DNA of 64,000 bases from Heliocidaris erythrogramma. Its lineage: Eukaryota > Echinodermata > Echinoidea > Camarodonta > Echinometridae. Positions 43,900-55,375 of the stretch are shown here, piece by piece; the first letter of the stretch is position 1; every line of letters starts with the position of its first letter. The stretch covers positions 21,094,277 to 21,158,276 of the forward strand of contig CM046866.1 of NCBI GenBank assembly GCA_025617745.1. The letters run 5' to 3'. Position numbers and translations under genes: made by a program. The notes under the pieces are model-generated. The model made no database searches and had not been told where the DNA came from. It saw nothing but the letters and a program-made list of their open reading frames with translations.

Positions 43900-46800
43900 A
43901 ACCATCAATATTAGACTCCACAACCCTTAATTTATCAATTTAACTTACCTTTTATTTCAATAATTAACATAACTAATTCATACTCGTAATGGAAAATCTA
44001 TATAGTGCAATGTAGGAGCCCAAGACTCCTGAGACAGTTATTAACATAGAAAAGACCATCTCTATAAAGACAAATCAAGATTTGAGATATACAAATATAT
44101 GAATAACGATAAAAATATTATTTCTTGAATACAGATCAACTTGCACAACAGCCAATGCTTATACTAAAGTATCAAATAATATACAGTGATATGAACAGCG
44201 TGGTAAAACAAGAGCAGACCTATCAATTGACTTATTCCATTGCATTTATTTTCCTAACCAGTACTAAAAACAATAGTCTTAAATGCCTTTCCACCATAAG
44301 TGAAGGAGAAAGTGGAGGAGGAAGAAAAGAAAACGAAAAGAGTCTCAAGTGAACTATATTATTATGAAGACCTGCCAGTCCAAGGGCAATTCCACGCAGG
44401 GGCGCGGTCACGCCGACACCATTCATGTACATTAATAAATGGGTGTGGCAAACAAGTGTCCGCGGCCCTGCGCAGAACCACCCCCAAAATCAAAGCAGCA
44501 CTTCGACAGGGACACGTGCCACGCGGCTTATCGGTTTTGTTACCAAGCTACATCACAATCCTTTGCATAATAAATTTACATTTTAATGCAAATGTTGTCT
44601 GGTAGAGCAACTGCCCTGTCTGCTCAGATAAGCCAATCACATTTCAAACATCACTTTCTTCAGCAGCATACATATGCAACAACCAATATTATTCAAATGA
44701 ACCTTTACGAGTGTGACCCATAGCAAAATGTCTAAACACATCACAAGTAGCAAGTATGAATTTACATCGATTGCAAGTTAAATACTTAATACAAAAGAAA
44801 TTCTTAAAAATTTTTCTGCTACACATTTTAATTGCATAAAATTTGGTGTTCATGATCTCACTCATTACTCAGATGCCATTTTTCTCTTTTGACATAATAT
44901 AAAAGAGAAGAAAAGAAAAGAAAACATATTCAAACTGGCTGCTTACTGCAAAATAGTTGCATGATACAGCCTATTGTGATTACATTTGATGAACATTTCA
45001 AATGGCATAATGGAATGCCTAAGAATCACGGCGTTAACTACTATTCAAATGAAAGGCACACTACTAGTAACTATTTATCAGCAGATGCTAAGTATTTCCA
45101 ACCAGATATTAAATATTAAACCATTGCCAATCCACTCAACAAAGCGCAGACTACCCCCACGAACGCACTTGGAAGTGTAGATTCGCTATTCCCAATCCAC
45201 TCGGCTACTCCTCGTAGATCCGCAACTACGAACCTACACCTCCCCGGCTATTCTCCTTTACATAAAAAAAAATAAAAAAATTATGAACATCTAAAGAATA
45301 GCACTGGTAAAACATAACAATCAATTCACTGTCCACGGGATATTTTCGGACTCTATAATGTATACTGCGAGGAACGTTGCGCATCCAGCTAATTTCCATA
45401 CCAGTCTCTATAAAAACCAATTAAAATACACTGGTTCGTTGAGGAATGATAGTGGAATCTATTAAGATTCCACCCACATAACTAAAAGAACGAAAAAAAA
45501 AAGGAAGAAAGATTCCACTCACATTGCTACACTATCATCTCAACAATAAGCGACCTCGTAATAGGCCCATGGGCAACTTTTCGCAAATGACCTTTCCCTT
45601 TTTTTCATTAGGATAGGCATCTTTTCAAAGAAAGATAATACGTAAGCTTGCCCGACATAACAACCTACAGAATTCAAAATCTATGAAAGAAAGACATCGT
45701 AGACCAGGTGACTAGAATAGCACGTCAACGATCACTTGGGAAAGCGCATTGTTTTCAAATTGGCTATTATTTGGCAAACTGACTGTCAAATACCAACCAT
45801 CAATGAACACTTTGTTGCTTTTCAGTGGATTTCATGAAAAATATAATTAAATGAATATATGAATATTCATTACATCACAAGCAGTGAATTTTAAACGAAC
45901 ATGCCAGTTTATGTCAAATGACCTTTATCTGCTCATGTGCAAATCCTAATCACGAAATCGCCTACAGGTGGGAAATGGATTTCCAAGGCTCAGTTGCGTT
46001 TATTTTTCATAGCAAACAAGTTATTTCAAGCCCTTCCAGATTAACAGAAGTGTAAAACCATCTGATAGCATTGATACCAAACAAAACACCCAAATTATGT
46101 TTGGGTGTTTTCCCGAGAAAAAACCCTACAACGGTATGCAAGAACTTAATCGGGACTGTACAATGCCTTAATCATTTTTGTATCACAAATCCATTTTTAT
46201 TCAGAATGTAGCTATTCTCAATCATTGGTTCATTGACCAACACCCCTCTTTATAATAAGCAAGAATTCAACCCTCAAAACTGCGTAATTTCTCAAACGAT
46301 AAAGTATATATATTTATCTGTAATAGCAACAATTTATACAAACATATTTTAACTCTACATGTATAAACAAGTTGACTTACAATGCTTGCAGGCTCTCTCA
46401 ACAATATTAGCTAAAATGGCATAAAGTCAACACCCGAGTTTCTTTAATTAATTTTTTGTTAAAAAAAAATAAATAAATAAAAATTTAGAGCTTGTGAATT
46501 AAGCATTTTCACAAGAGCCCGCAAAGTACATAGCAATGTTTCTTAAATGATTTGTTTTGCATAAAAAACCGATACATTGGCTTTTATGTACTTAATATTT
46601 GAAACATGAAAGGAATATTTGAAACATGAAAGGTATATTGAACAAATATATATATATATATATATTCCTTTTTTTAAATCTGAATATTTTCCTTTCTCTC
46701 TCTCCCCTCCATCTTTTACCTAAAACAAAGAATTAAAGTCAAGGAAACAGCTAATAAGAAACATGCATAATGCATAAGTTCTCCTCTTATAATGTCGCTG

Positions 46801-48085
46801 CATTAAATAGTTCATAATAACAATCAAGGAATTCAATTAAATTCTTGGAAAATTTTTGGAAAGAAAAAGAAAAGATTTCTTTTTGCTGAAAAACTACAGC
46901 ATTTCTACCCTTGTAGCCCGTAATCTTTCATATATTATACTTCATTATTTGACTTTTCCTTTCATATACAAATATGTATTTCCTTCTCATAAAAGGTTAT
47001 TTCACAAGAACATGAAAGGCACGACTTTTTGTAGACATTAATCATGTTAATAGAATATTTTCCTTTCTCTCTCTCACCTCCATTTTTTTACGTAAAACAA
47101 AGAATTAAAGTCAAGGGAACTGCTAATAAGAAACATGCATAATGCATAAGTTCTCCTCTTATAGTGTAGCTGCATTAAATAGTTACAAAACAGGAGTTCA
47201 ATTAAATTCCTGGAAAATTTTGGAAAGAAAAAAAAAAGATTTCTTTTTGCTGGAAAAATACAGCGTTTCTGTCCTTGTAGCCGATAATCTATTATACTGC
47301 ATCATTTGAATTTTCCTTTCATATTCAAATATGTATTTCCTTCTCATAAAGGGTTATTTCACAAGAACCTGAAATGCACGATTTTTGTAGACATTAATCA
47401 TGTTAATAGAAGAGCATCAATGCATTTCTTTTGTCAAACGGTTTCAACCTACTATTCAGAGACAATAAAATCACAAAAATGTAATAGGGCCAATGCAGTA
47501 AAGACTAGTTTGTTAAAAACAGTATCTTTCTCACGTAATATGATTTACTGATGATCATATTTTTTCCAACCCCCCCCCCCCCCCCAAAAAAAAAAAACCA
47601 AACCCAAAACAAGAACAAACATTTTTCATAAGCTCGGTCAAAAGGTCTGATTTAAAAATCACTTGAATTATTGCTCAAGACCTTGAAAAAGGATTGACAC
47701 AGTCTTAATACTTGTACCAAAATTTAAACTAACTGAAATTAAGATTAACTGATCTCAGTCTTTGGGTCTTTAAACAGAATCCTTCTCTTAACATACATAT
47801 TGACTACCAATGATAGTATACCACCCATTTCACATAATCTTGCTTTTCTTTCAAATAGTTAGTCCTTTTTGCTAACTTTAGTCAAACTTGTCTATCCTTC
47901 TTCGATGAATTATTTTGATCTTAGCACTCTTTTTTACTGTAACCATGAACCTACTAGTCCATGTTATAACTAATTTTGCCTTGGCTTGGATCAAGGTCTG
48001 ACTAACCAGGCCACCGAGACACTACGGCTCAAACCAAGTGACTTCCTTCATCACTATTTATTACATAAGTGTTATCTGATTTGTA
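43900..48085. other. AT-rich stretch without recognisable genes
   Basis: No convincing coding region, tRNA or terminal repeat was found. Notable items: a GC-richer patch at 44370-44530, an A-box-like TAGCCGAGTGG on the minus strand near 45208 without a good B box, a TA microsatellite at 46650-46665, a tandem duplication at 46685-47407 and a C/A homopolymer pair at 47570-47597. Confidence 0.6.
46685..47407 (+). repeat. Tandem duplication, ~365-bp unit
   Basis: Two diverged direct copies (about 46685-47047 and 47054-47407). Both contain TTTTCCTTTCTCTCTCTC, AAAACAAAGAATTAAAGTCA, ACATGCATAATGCATAAG, AAAGATTTCTTTTTGCTG and TAGACATTAATCATGTTAAT. They differ by substitutions and small indels. No coding capacity is shared. 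Confidence 0.85.
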
Positions 48086-48087
48086 AC

Positions 48088-49581
48088 CCACTTGGTGTTC
48101 AGTCGATGACCACATTTCTTATCGTCTTCTAAAAATGACGAAACAGGTGATAGCGAGATCGTTAACCGATATCATAAATGCATCTTTGACCACGGGATGT
48201 GTACCCAAGGGTTGGAAAGAAGCTCGAGTAATTCCAATTTTTAAAGCTGGTAATATGTCCGATCCAAGCAATTACCGCCCAATTTCAATTTTGTCTGTTG
48301 TTAGCAAAATCATAGAAGGGCTGTACATCGCCAACTTTCTGAATTCATTGACGATAATAATTTATTGAACTCTAGTCAGTCTGGTTTTCGAGCAAAGCAT
48401 TCTACCGCAACAGCACTCATGAAATTTGTTAATAATTTGTCATGGAACATTGAAAACCGACAGATCTGTGGAGTAGCTTTCATAGACCTTCGTAAGGCAT
48501 TTGACACAGTTGATCACAATTTTTTATTAGAAAAGTTATCTGCTATCGGATGTTCACATGAATGTGTAAACTGGTTCAGATCTTATTTAACAGGTCGTGA
48601 ACAGTCTGTTCATTTTCAAGGTGCAAAATCTAATCCATTAACTGTATTGATGGGCGTACCACAGGGGTCTATTTTGGGTCCGTTAATATTTTCCATCTAT
48701 GTAAATATTTTACCAAATTGTATATCTGATGGTTATGTTGATATGTATGCGGACGATACCACTTTAACTGTGAGTGGAAGTAGCGTAGCTGAGGTTGAAG
48801 AAAAACTTTCTTTCGCATTGGAAGAATTAATGGTATGGATTAATCAAAACCGCCTTGTACTAAACACGGAGAAGACATGCGTGATGGTCATAGCTTCGCG
48901 TGCTAATTTAAACAAAATAACATCCTTCAATGTTTCTATAAATGGAAAGGTATTGAAAAGAGTTAATGTCGCCAAATGTCTTGGTATATTAATTGATGAA
49001 GAATTGAATTGGTCCAAACACGTTGACAAAGTAACAAAGGTAACGCAGAGAAATGTCAGTGTAATAAAACGAGCGAAGGATTATTTACCATTAACATCTT
49101 TAAAGATGCTGTATAATGCACTCGTGTTGCCTCACTTTGATTATTGTTCCTCTGTGTGGTCAAATCGATATCAGGAACAAACGTATAAGCTTCAGAAAGT
49201 TCAAAAACGAGCTGCTAGAATAATTTCAAACAAAAGTTATGAGACTCCATCAAGTGAATTAATTAGCAATCTGAAATGGATGCCAATTGAGAAACGATTT
49301 GAATTTCAGCGTGTTACTATGATGTTCAAGTGTACACACAATTTGGCACCTATTTACAAGAAAGTTTAGTTAAAGTAAGTGACATTCATCAGTATCATAC
49401 GAGGCAGGCAGATGAAGGTTTACTTTCTGTGCCAAAGTATAAAACAGAATGCTTTAAACATAGCCCCCTCGTATCTTCAATTATAGCATGGAATCAGTTG
49501 GACAGATCACTAAAAATGGCAAGCTCTGTGAACACTTTTAAATATATGTTCAAAAGATCTTGCAAAATCTGTTCGCAATAA
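48088..49581 (+). pseudogene. 5'-truncated CR1/Jockey-like LINE reverse transcriptase
   Basis: C-terminal two thirds of a LINE ORF2 on the plus strand, opposite to the LINE around it. It begins at about 48088 with DDHISYRLLK, then VPKGWKEARVIPIFKAG and NYRPISILSVVSKIIE. After a frameshift at about 48360 it has SGFRAKHSTATAL, VAFIDLRKAFDTVDH (first Asp), GVPQGSILGPLIFSIYVN and the catalytic YADD (48745-48758), then TEKTCVMV and LGILIDEELNWSKHV. A second frameshift near 49365 leads to the typical tail (SPLVSSIIAWNQLDRSL...TFKYMFK) ending at 49581. The motif style is of the CR1/L2/Jockey supergroup. The endonuclease is missing, as usual for 5'-truncated insertions. Confidence 0.88.
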
Positions 49582-50075
49582 GAAATTTTATTCAGTTTCT
49601 TAGCTGAAGTTTTACTCTCATTCCTTATCGCATTTATACGCATTCTCTTGTGAAAACAAAGGATTGGTTTGATTCGTTTACATAACAGCATGGTAAATGA
49701 GTCATATTCATTCTTATTGCTAGAAAATTTCACTTGATGCTATTTTATATTTGTCTTCATCAGTAACATGTCATTTTTTGTTGCCCTGATTTGGAAAATA
49801 TGTTTGATGGTTTGTTTCTTTGCCCAAAAATGTACGATGACATAATGCTTTTCAAAATGTATGAATGATTTCATATCATTTATAATCAATAAATAATTTG
49901 CATTTTATTGTTTCATAAGAGACACTGTACATTCGATTGTTATACTATATTACATGCAATCATTGTGTAATCGTTGAATAAGTATACTACCCTATAATAT
50001 GTTTTGTAAATATGTATATAACAATTTTGTTTCTAAATTTGTTTCTACATATCATAATTGATAGGATTGAAGTAA
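49582..50075 (+). other. Probable 3' UTR of the CR1/Jockey-like LINE
   Basis: AT-rich non-coding sequence directly after the ORF2 stop. No terminal microsatellite or poly-A tail could be fixed, so the 3' end of the element is unclear. Nothing else is seen. Confidence 0.4.
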
Positions 50076-50112
50076 ATTGAATATATCATAAAGAAATGTG
50101 AGAAAATTACAA

Positions 50113-50184
50113 TGCCCCGACCGGGATTCGAACCCGGGACCCTGGATTACATGACCAGTGCTCTACCAACTGAGCTATCCGGGC
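50113..50184 (-). tRNA. tRNA-Thr (TGT) candidate
   Basis: A full cloverleaf of 72 nt on the minus strand. It has acceptor GCCCGGA with TCGGGGC (one mismatch), A box TAGCTCAGTTGGTAGAGC, anticodon stem CTGGT/TCCAG (last pair mismatched), loop CATGTAA giving anticodon TGT, T arm CCGGG-TTCGAAT-CCCGG and discriminator A. A TTTT terminator follows within ten bases. Two stem mismatches and the fold-back setting leave open that it is a tRNA pseudogene or tRNA-derived repeat. Confidence 0.7.
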
Positions 50185-50197
50185 TTCCGTCGAAGCA

Positions 50198-50248
50198 GAG
50201 CACTGGTCATGTAATCCAGGGTCCCGGGTTCGAATCCCGGTCGGGGCA
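50198..50248 (+). pseudogene. Truncated inverted tRNA copy
   Basis: Reads GAGCACTGG... through anticodon TGT and the complete T arm to the 3' end, identical to the tRNA on the other strand but lacking the first 21 bases. It cannot form a tRNA. It keeps the B box and the downstream TTTT. Confidence 0.85.
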
Positions 50249-50285
50249 TTGTAATTTTCTCACATTTCTTTATGATATATTCAAT

Positions 50286-51120
50286 TATTTATATATAATG
50301 AATTTTATAATTTACATTTTTTATAAATAATGATTTCACAAATTCATTATATGGAAATTGCAAAATTCATTATTTATGAAAAATTGTATCCTTTATGTCA
50401 TTAGAATAATTGTAGAAAAGAGCTAAATAGAGAATTATATGTAAATAATTGAGCTAAATAATAAATCTACAAACAGCGCCTCATAGTTTCGATGATCGAC
50501 AGTGCCGCCATTTTGGATCTGCATGACCCCGGAGGCATGGATACACAAACGCTGGCGAGTTCTCTGAAATTTCTTATGCTCTTTGGGGGATTTTTTACTG
50601 AAATTAGAGTCAATCAAAACAAAATTGTCATTGCAATCGTTTCCCTAGGAGGAAACGCTGTGGGGAAGGGCCTGTGGGGCGCGGAAATTATCAGAAAAGT
50701 GTGATTTCAGGGCATTTTTCATGTCGTACTACCCCGTGCGGAATCTGATTGCTGGGTAATAACGCCTAGCTTCGTGTGTAGAAGGCGTATAGCCATTTTT
50801 TTTTTCTACATTCACGAAGCTAATCCTGGCTAGGTACACGGTGTACCCTCTGATACTCGACCTTATTCACTACATCGGGGGGAAGTTTTAGTTTGTTCAC
50901 GTACAGGTCTTTCAATGTTTCTACTACATCCTCTTTTTCTGTACTTTCGGGCACTCCTGGAAACACGAGATTTTCTCTGGCCACGTAGGCAGCTAGTCTT
51001 CTTCTTCTTCTTCTTGATGAGTACAGTCCACCATCTGGTGTATTCTCGTACTTGTATGGTTTGGCCGGCAGGTGCAGCGTATGTACAGTGCCAAATAAAA
51101 AGACTACAAGGTAACTATGT
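50286..51120. other. Non-coding stretch with one strong hairpin
   Basis: No gene recognised. At 50767-50822 arms TAGCTTCGTGTGTAGAA and TTCTACATTCACGAAGCTA (about 16 paired bases, small bulge) enclose a 20-base loop containing a T-run. A CTT microsatellite lies near 50998-51016. Confidence 0.5.
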
Positions 51121-51147
51121 GCAGCTAAAAAACCACAGAATCCCCTT

Positions 51148-51389
51148 TTAGCGAAGCTGGATTTCCTGTACCTCCTGCCTAAATGAGATGGCAGAGGTAC
51201 GGTTCACAAGATCTCCAGGAAGCATGTTCCAAAGTCTTATAGAGTCTGGGTAGAATGACTTCTGGTAGACTAGAGTCCTTGCGAAGGGGATCTGGAATTG
51301 TTGAGAATGTCCACGGTGTGATGTTGTTACCGGCAATAGATTGGTATGAGGAATGTCTGTAAGTTGGTTTACAATACGGTACATCATTC
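51148..51389 (-). pseudogene. LINE ORF2 C-terminal tail fragment (CR1/Jockey-like)
   Basis: About 80 codons matching the extreme C-terminus of CR1/Jockey-type ORF2 proteins: YRIVNQLTDIP, TTSHRGHSQQFQIPF, YQKSFYPDSIRLWNMLPGDLV, ISFRQEVQEIQL, then a stop. It is fused directly to the ORF1-like fragment that precedes it on the same strand, so the junction at about 51389 is either an internal deletion of one element or two elements joined. Confidence 0.7.
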
Positions 51390-51700
51390 TCCTCTTCTAA
51401 TCGAACATAACGCTCTTTTAAGTTGTCTATTTCCTTTGATGCAAATTCGTTAGAATGAACTACATCCTTTATTTTGGTATCAATTTCTACAATCTTCATT
51501 GAGATCTCTAAAAACTTTCTTTCTAATTTCTCCTCAAGTTTGTCCAATCTTGCGTCTAAACGCTCCATAAGCAAATTTACAACTGTCTCAGACTCCATAC
51601 CTGTTGCTCGAAACCGCTTTTCTTCACTAACAGATCTACCTGTTTCGCCGTTTATCACTCCTGGGCTACTCGAAACTCTAGGACGCTTTTCCGGCTTCAT
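51390..51700 (-). pseudogene. LINE ORF1-like N-terminal fragment (coiled coil)
   Basis: About 104 codons from ATG 51700. A Ser/Arg-rich start (MKPEKRPRVSSSPG) is followed by a long heptad-rich, charged stretch (LMERLDARLDKLEEKLERKFLEISMKIVEIDTKI split here only by context) predicted to form a coiled coil, as in LINE ORF1 trimerisation domains. The frame runs across the junction at 51389 into the ORF2 tail in another frame. The RNA-binding part of ORF1 is missing. Confidence 0.65.
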
Positions 51701-51911
51701 AAATTCACAATTATAACAGAATCCAAATGTATTCGCCTGTAGACAGCCTTCACACGTACCACTTTTATTTGAATGCGGGCATTAGTCCTTCATTGGTTGC
51801 GTGGGCGGGAGTCGAAAACCACGTGTGCAGCTAATACATTTCTGTTCTCAAGCTGCACTCGCGAGCAACCGTTCAACACGTCTATCCTCTACGATGGTCT
51901 ACGATGGTCTA
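51701..51911 (-). other. Probable LINE 5' UTR
   Basis: Lies between the ORF1-like start codon and the point where satellite B resumes. It ends in three TCTACGATGG-type direct repeats (51890-51912). If it belongs to the LINE split over the island, this is its true 5' end. Confidence 0.4.
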
Positions 51912-54900
51912 CGATAGAGGCGGGGGGGGGGGGGAGATGGAATTTTGAATCATTCCGCTAGCGCTCAGAGAAAAATTCGGAAAAAGTGACTAGACGAAGA
52001 TTGTAGAGCAATGTCAAATCTATCGAAAAACTGTAATTTCATTAAAATAAAAGTGGCTTTGACCATCGCTGAATAGTCTTTTTGCAGACGGTCATTTTCC
52101 ATACTTTACGTGTAATATATTTGGGACGGGGGGGGGGGGGGTTGAGGCAACTTTGAATCATTCCGTTAGCGCTCAGAGAAAAAAATCGGAAAAAGCGACT
52201 AGGTGCAGATTGATTGGAGAGCAAGCTCCAAACTAACAAAAAAAATGTAATTTCATTAAAATAAAAGTGGCTTTGATGGTAGCGGAATAGTCTTTATGCA
52301 GACGGTCATTTTCAATACTTGCATATAATATATATACCGGACAGGGGGCGGGGTTTGAGGCAATTTTGAATCATTCAGCTAGCGCTCAGAGAAAGATTCG
52401 GAAAACGCGACTAGGTGGAGATTGTAGTACAAGGTCCAAACTATAGAAAAAAATGTAATTTCATTAAAATAAAAGTGGCTTTGCCCATAGCGGAATAGTC
52501 TTTTTGCAGACGGTCATTTTCCATAATTACGTGTAATATATATACGGGACTGGTGGGGGGTGAGGAAATTTTGAACCATTCCGCTAGCGCTCAGAGAAAA
52601 ATTCAGAAAACGCAACTACGTGCAGTTTGCAGTTTGTCCGAACTATCGAAAAAATGTAAATTCATTAAACTAAAAGTGGCTTTGGCCATAGCGGAATAGT
52701 CTTTATGCAGACGGTAATTTCATATATATACGGGACAGGGGGAGGTGTGAGGTACCTTTGAACCATTCCGCTAGCGCTCAGAGAAAAATTCGGAAAAAGC
52801 AACCAGGCGGAGATTGTAGAGCAATGTCAAAACTATCGAAAAACTGTAATTTCATTAAAATAAAAGTGGCTTTGACCATCGCGGAATAGTTTTTTTTCAC
52901 ACGGTCATTTTCCATATTTTACATGTAATATGTAACAATAGAGGCGGGGGGAGGGGGGGGGGAGAGGTAACTTTGAATCATTCCCCTAGCGCTCAGAGAA
53001 AAATTCAGGAAAAGCAACTAGGCGGAGATTGTAGAACAATGTCCAAATTATCGAAAAAGTGTAATTTCATGAAAATAAAAGTGGCTTTGACCATTGCGGA
53101 ATAGTCTTTTTGCAGACGGTCATTTCCCATATTTTACGTGTAATATATAGGAATAGAGGCGGGGGGGGGGGGGGGGGGGGAGAGGTAAATTTGTGACTAG
53201 ACGTAGATTGTAGAGCAAGGTTCAGACTATCGAAAATATGTAATTTCATTAAAATTAAAGTGGCTTTGGCCATAGCGGAATAGTCTTTATGCAGACGGTC
53301 ATTTTCAATACTTGCGTATAACATATATACGAGACAGGGGGAGGTGTGAGGTAACTTTGAACCATTCCGCTAGCGCTGAGAGAAAAGATTGGAAAAAGCA
53401 ACTAGGCGGAGATTGTAGAGGAAGCTCAAAAATAACGAAAAATGTAATTTCATTAAAATAAAAGTGGCTTTGACCTTAGTGGAATAGTCTTTATACAGAC
53501 GGTCATTTTCCATATTTTACATGACTATGTAGGTTAGAGGCGGGGGGGGGGGGGGAGAGGTAACTTTGAATCATCCCACTAGCGCTCAGAGAAAAATTCA
53601 GGAAAAGCAACTAGGCGGAGATTGTAGAACAAGGTTCAGACTATCGAAAATATTTAATTTTATTTAAAAAAAAGTGGCTTTGACAATAACCGAACAGTCG
53701 TTTTGCAGACGGTCATTTTCCATACTTAACGTGTAATATATATTGGACTGGGGGGGGGGGGGGGGGTGAGGCAATTTGAATCATTCCGCTAGCGCTCAGA
53801 GAAAAATTCGCAAAAAACCACTACGTGCAGTTTGTAGAACAAGGTCCAAACTATCGAAAAAATCTTCATTAAAATAAAAGTGGTTTTGACAGTAGCGGAA
53901 TAGTCTTTATGCAGACGGTCATTTTCAATACTTGCGTATAATATATATAGGGGACAGGGGGAGGGGTGAGGTAACTTTGAACCATTCCACTAGCGCTCAG
54001 CGAAAAATTCGGACTAAGCAACTAGGCGGAAATTGTAGAGCAAGCTCCAAACTAACGAAAAAATGTGGCTTTGACCATCGCGGAATAGTCTTTATGCAGC
54101 CGGTCATTTTCCATACTTTATGTGTAATATATATGGGACGGGGGGGGGGGGGGGGGGGGGTTGAGGCAACTTTGAACCATTCTGCTAGCGTTCAGAGAAA
54201 AAATCGGAAAAGCGACTAGGTGCAGATTGTAGAGCAAGCTCCAAAGTAACGAAAAAATGTAATTTCATTAAAATAAAAGTGGCTTTGACGGTAGCGGAAT
54301 AGTCTTTGTGCAGACGGTCATTTTCAATACTTGCATATAATATATATACGGGACAGGGGGAAGGTTAAGGTAACTTTGAACCATTCCGCCAGCGCTCAGA
54401 GAAAAATTCAGAAAAAGCAACTAGGCGGAGATTGTAGAGCAAGCTCTAAACTAACGAAAATATGTAATTTCATTAAAATAAAAGTGGCTTTGACAATAAC
54501 CGAACAGTCGTTTTGCAGACGGTCATTTTCAATACTTGCATATAATATATATACGGGACAGGGGGATGGGTGAGGTAACTTTGAACCATTCCGCCAGCGC
54601 TCAGAGAAAAATTCAGAAAAGCAACTAGGCGGAGATTGTAGAGCAAGCTCTAAACTAACGAAAATATGTAATTTCATTAAAATAAAAGTGGCTTTGACAA
54701 TAACCGAACAGTCGTTTTGCAGACGGTCATTTTCCATACTTAACGTGTAATATATATTGGACTGGGGGGGGGGGGGGGTTGAGGCAACTTTGAATCATTC
54801 AGCTAGCGCTCAGAGAAAACTTAGGAAAACGCGATTAGGTGGAGATTGTAGTACAAAGTCCAAACTATAGAAAAAATGTAATTTCATTAAAATAAAGTGG

Positions 54901-55207
54901 CTTTGCCCATAGCGGAATAGTCTTTTTGCAGACGGTCATTTTCCATACTTGCGTGTCATATATATACGGGACTGGTGGGGGGGGGGGGGGGGGGTGAGGA
55001 CATTTTGAACCATTCCGCTAGCGCTCAGAGAAAAATTCAGAAAACGCGACTACGAGCAGTTCGTACAGCGAGGTCCGAACTATCGAAAAAATGTAAATTC
55101 ATTAAAATAAAAGTGGCTTTGGCCATAGCGGAATAGTCTTTATGCAGACGGTCATTTTCAATACTTGCGTATAATATATATACCGGACAGGGGGAGGGGT
55201 AAGGTAA
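51912..55207 (+). repeat. Satellite B array, second block
   Basis: About 16 further ~205-bp monomers in the same orientation as 13465-25208, with G tracts of up to more than 20 G. The block starts mid-monomer with AGAGGCGGGG. The first block stopped with TATAGGAAT, and the two together rebuild an ordinary monomer. These monomers are more diverged from each other than those of the first block. No gene. Confidence 0.93.
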
Positions 55208-55375
55208 CCCCTCAAAAAAAAGTTCTGCAATTCAAGTTTAAGCATTTATATGTCTCTAGTAACTGTATGATCATCATCAAGTTTGATATCATTGTAAAGC
55301 TTGTTTATTCACCTTCACAATGATACCACATTTGTATTGATTATGTAATCACGGAATGTGCAGTGCACCTAAATA
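55208..55375. other. Short non-satellite spacer
   Basis: AT-rich sequence between satellite B and the Tc1-type element. No feature is recognised. Confidence 0.5.

Larger units (their letters stand above)
50076..50285. repeat. Fold-back (palindromic) tRNA locus
   Basis: Two 88-bp arms, 50076-50163 and 50198-50285, are reverse complements of each other around a 34-bp centre. The arms cover the 3' two thirds of a tRNA gene plus 28 bp to 37 bp of its downstream flank, including the oligo-T signal. Confidence 0.92.

Noticed and set aside
45160..45240. Possible tRNA-Ser/Leu on the minus strand (TAGCCGAGTGG A box)
   Set aside because: The A box is perfect, but there is no proper B box or acceptor stem at the right distance, so I do not call a tRNA.
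50112..50330. Open frame starting MPRPGFEPGT
   Set aside because: This is the antisense translation of a tRNA gene, a well-known false protein.
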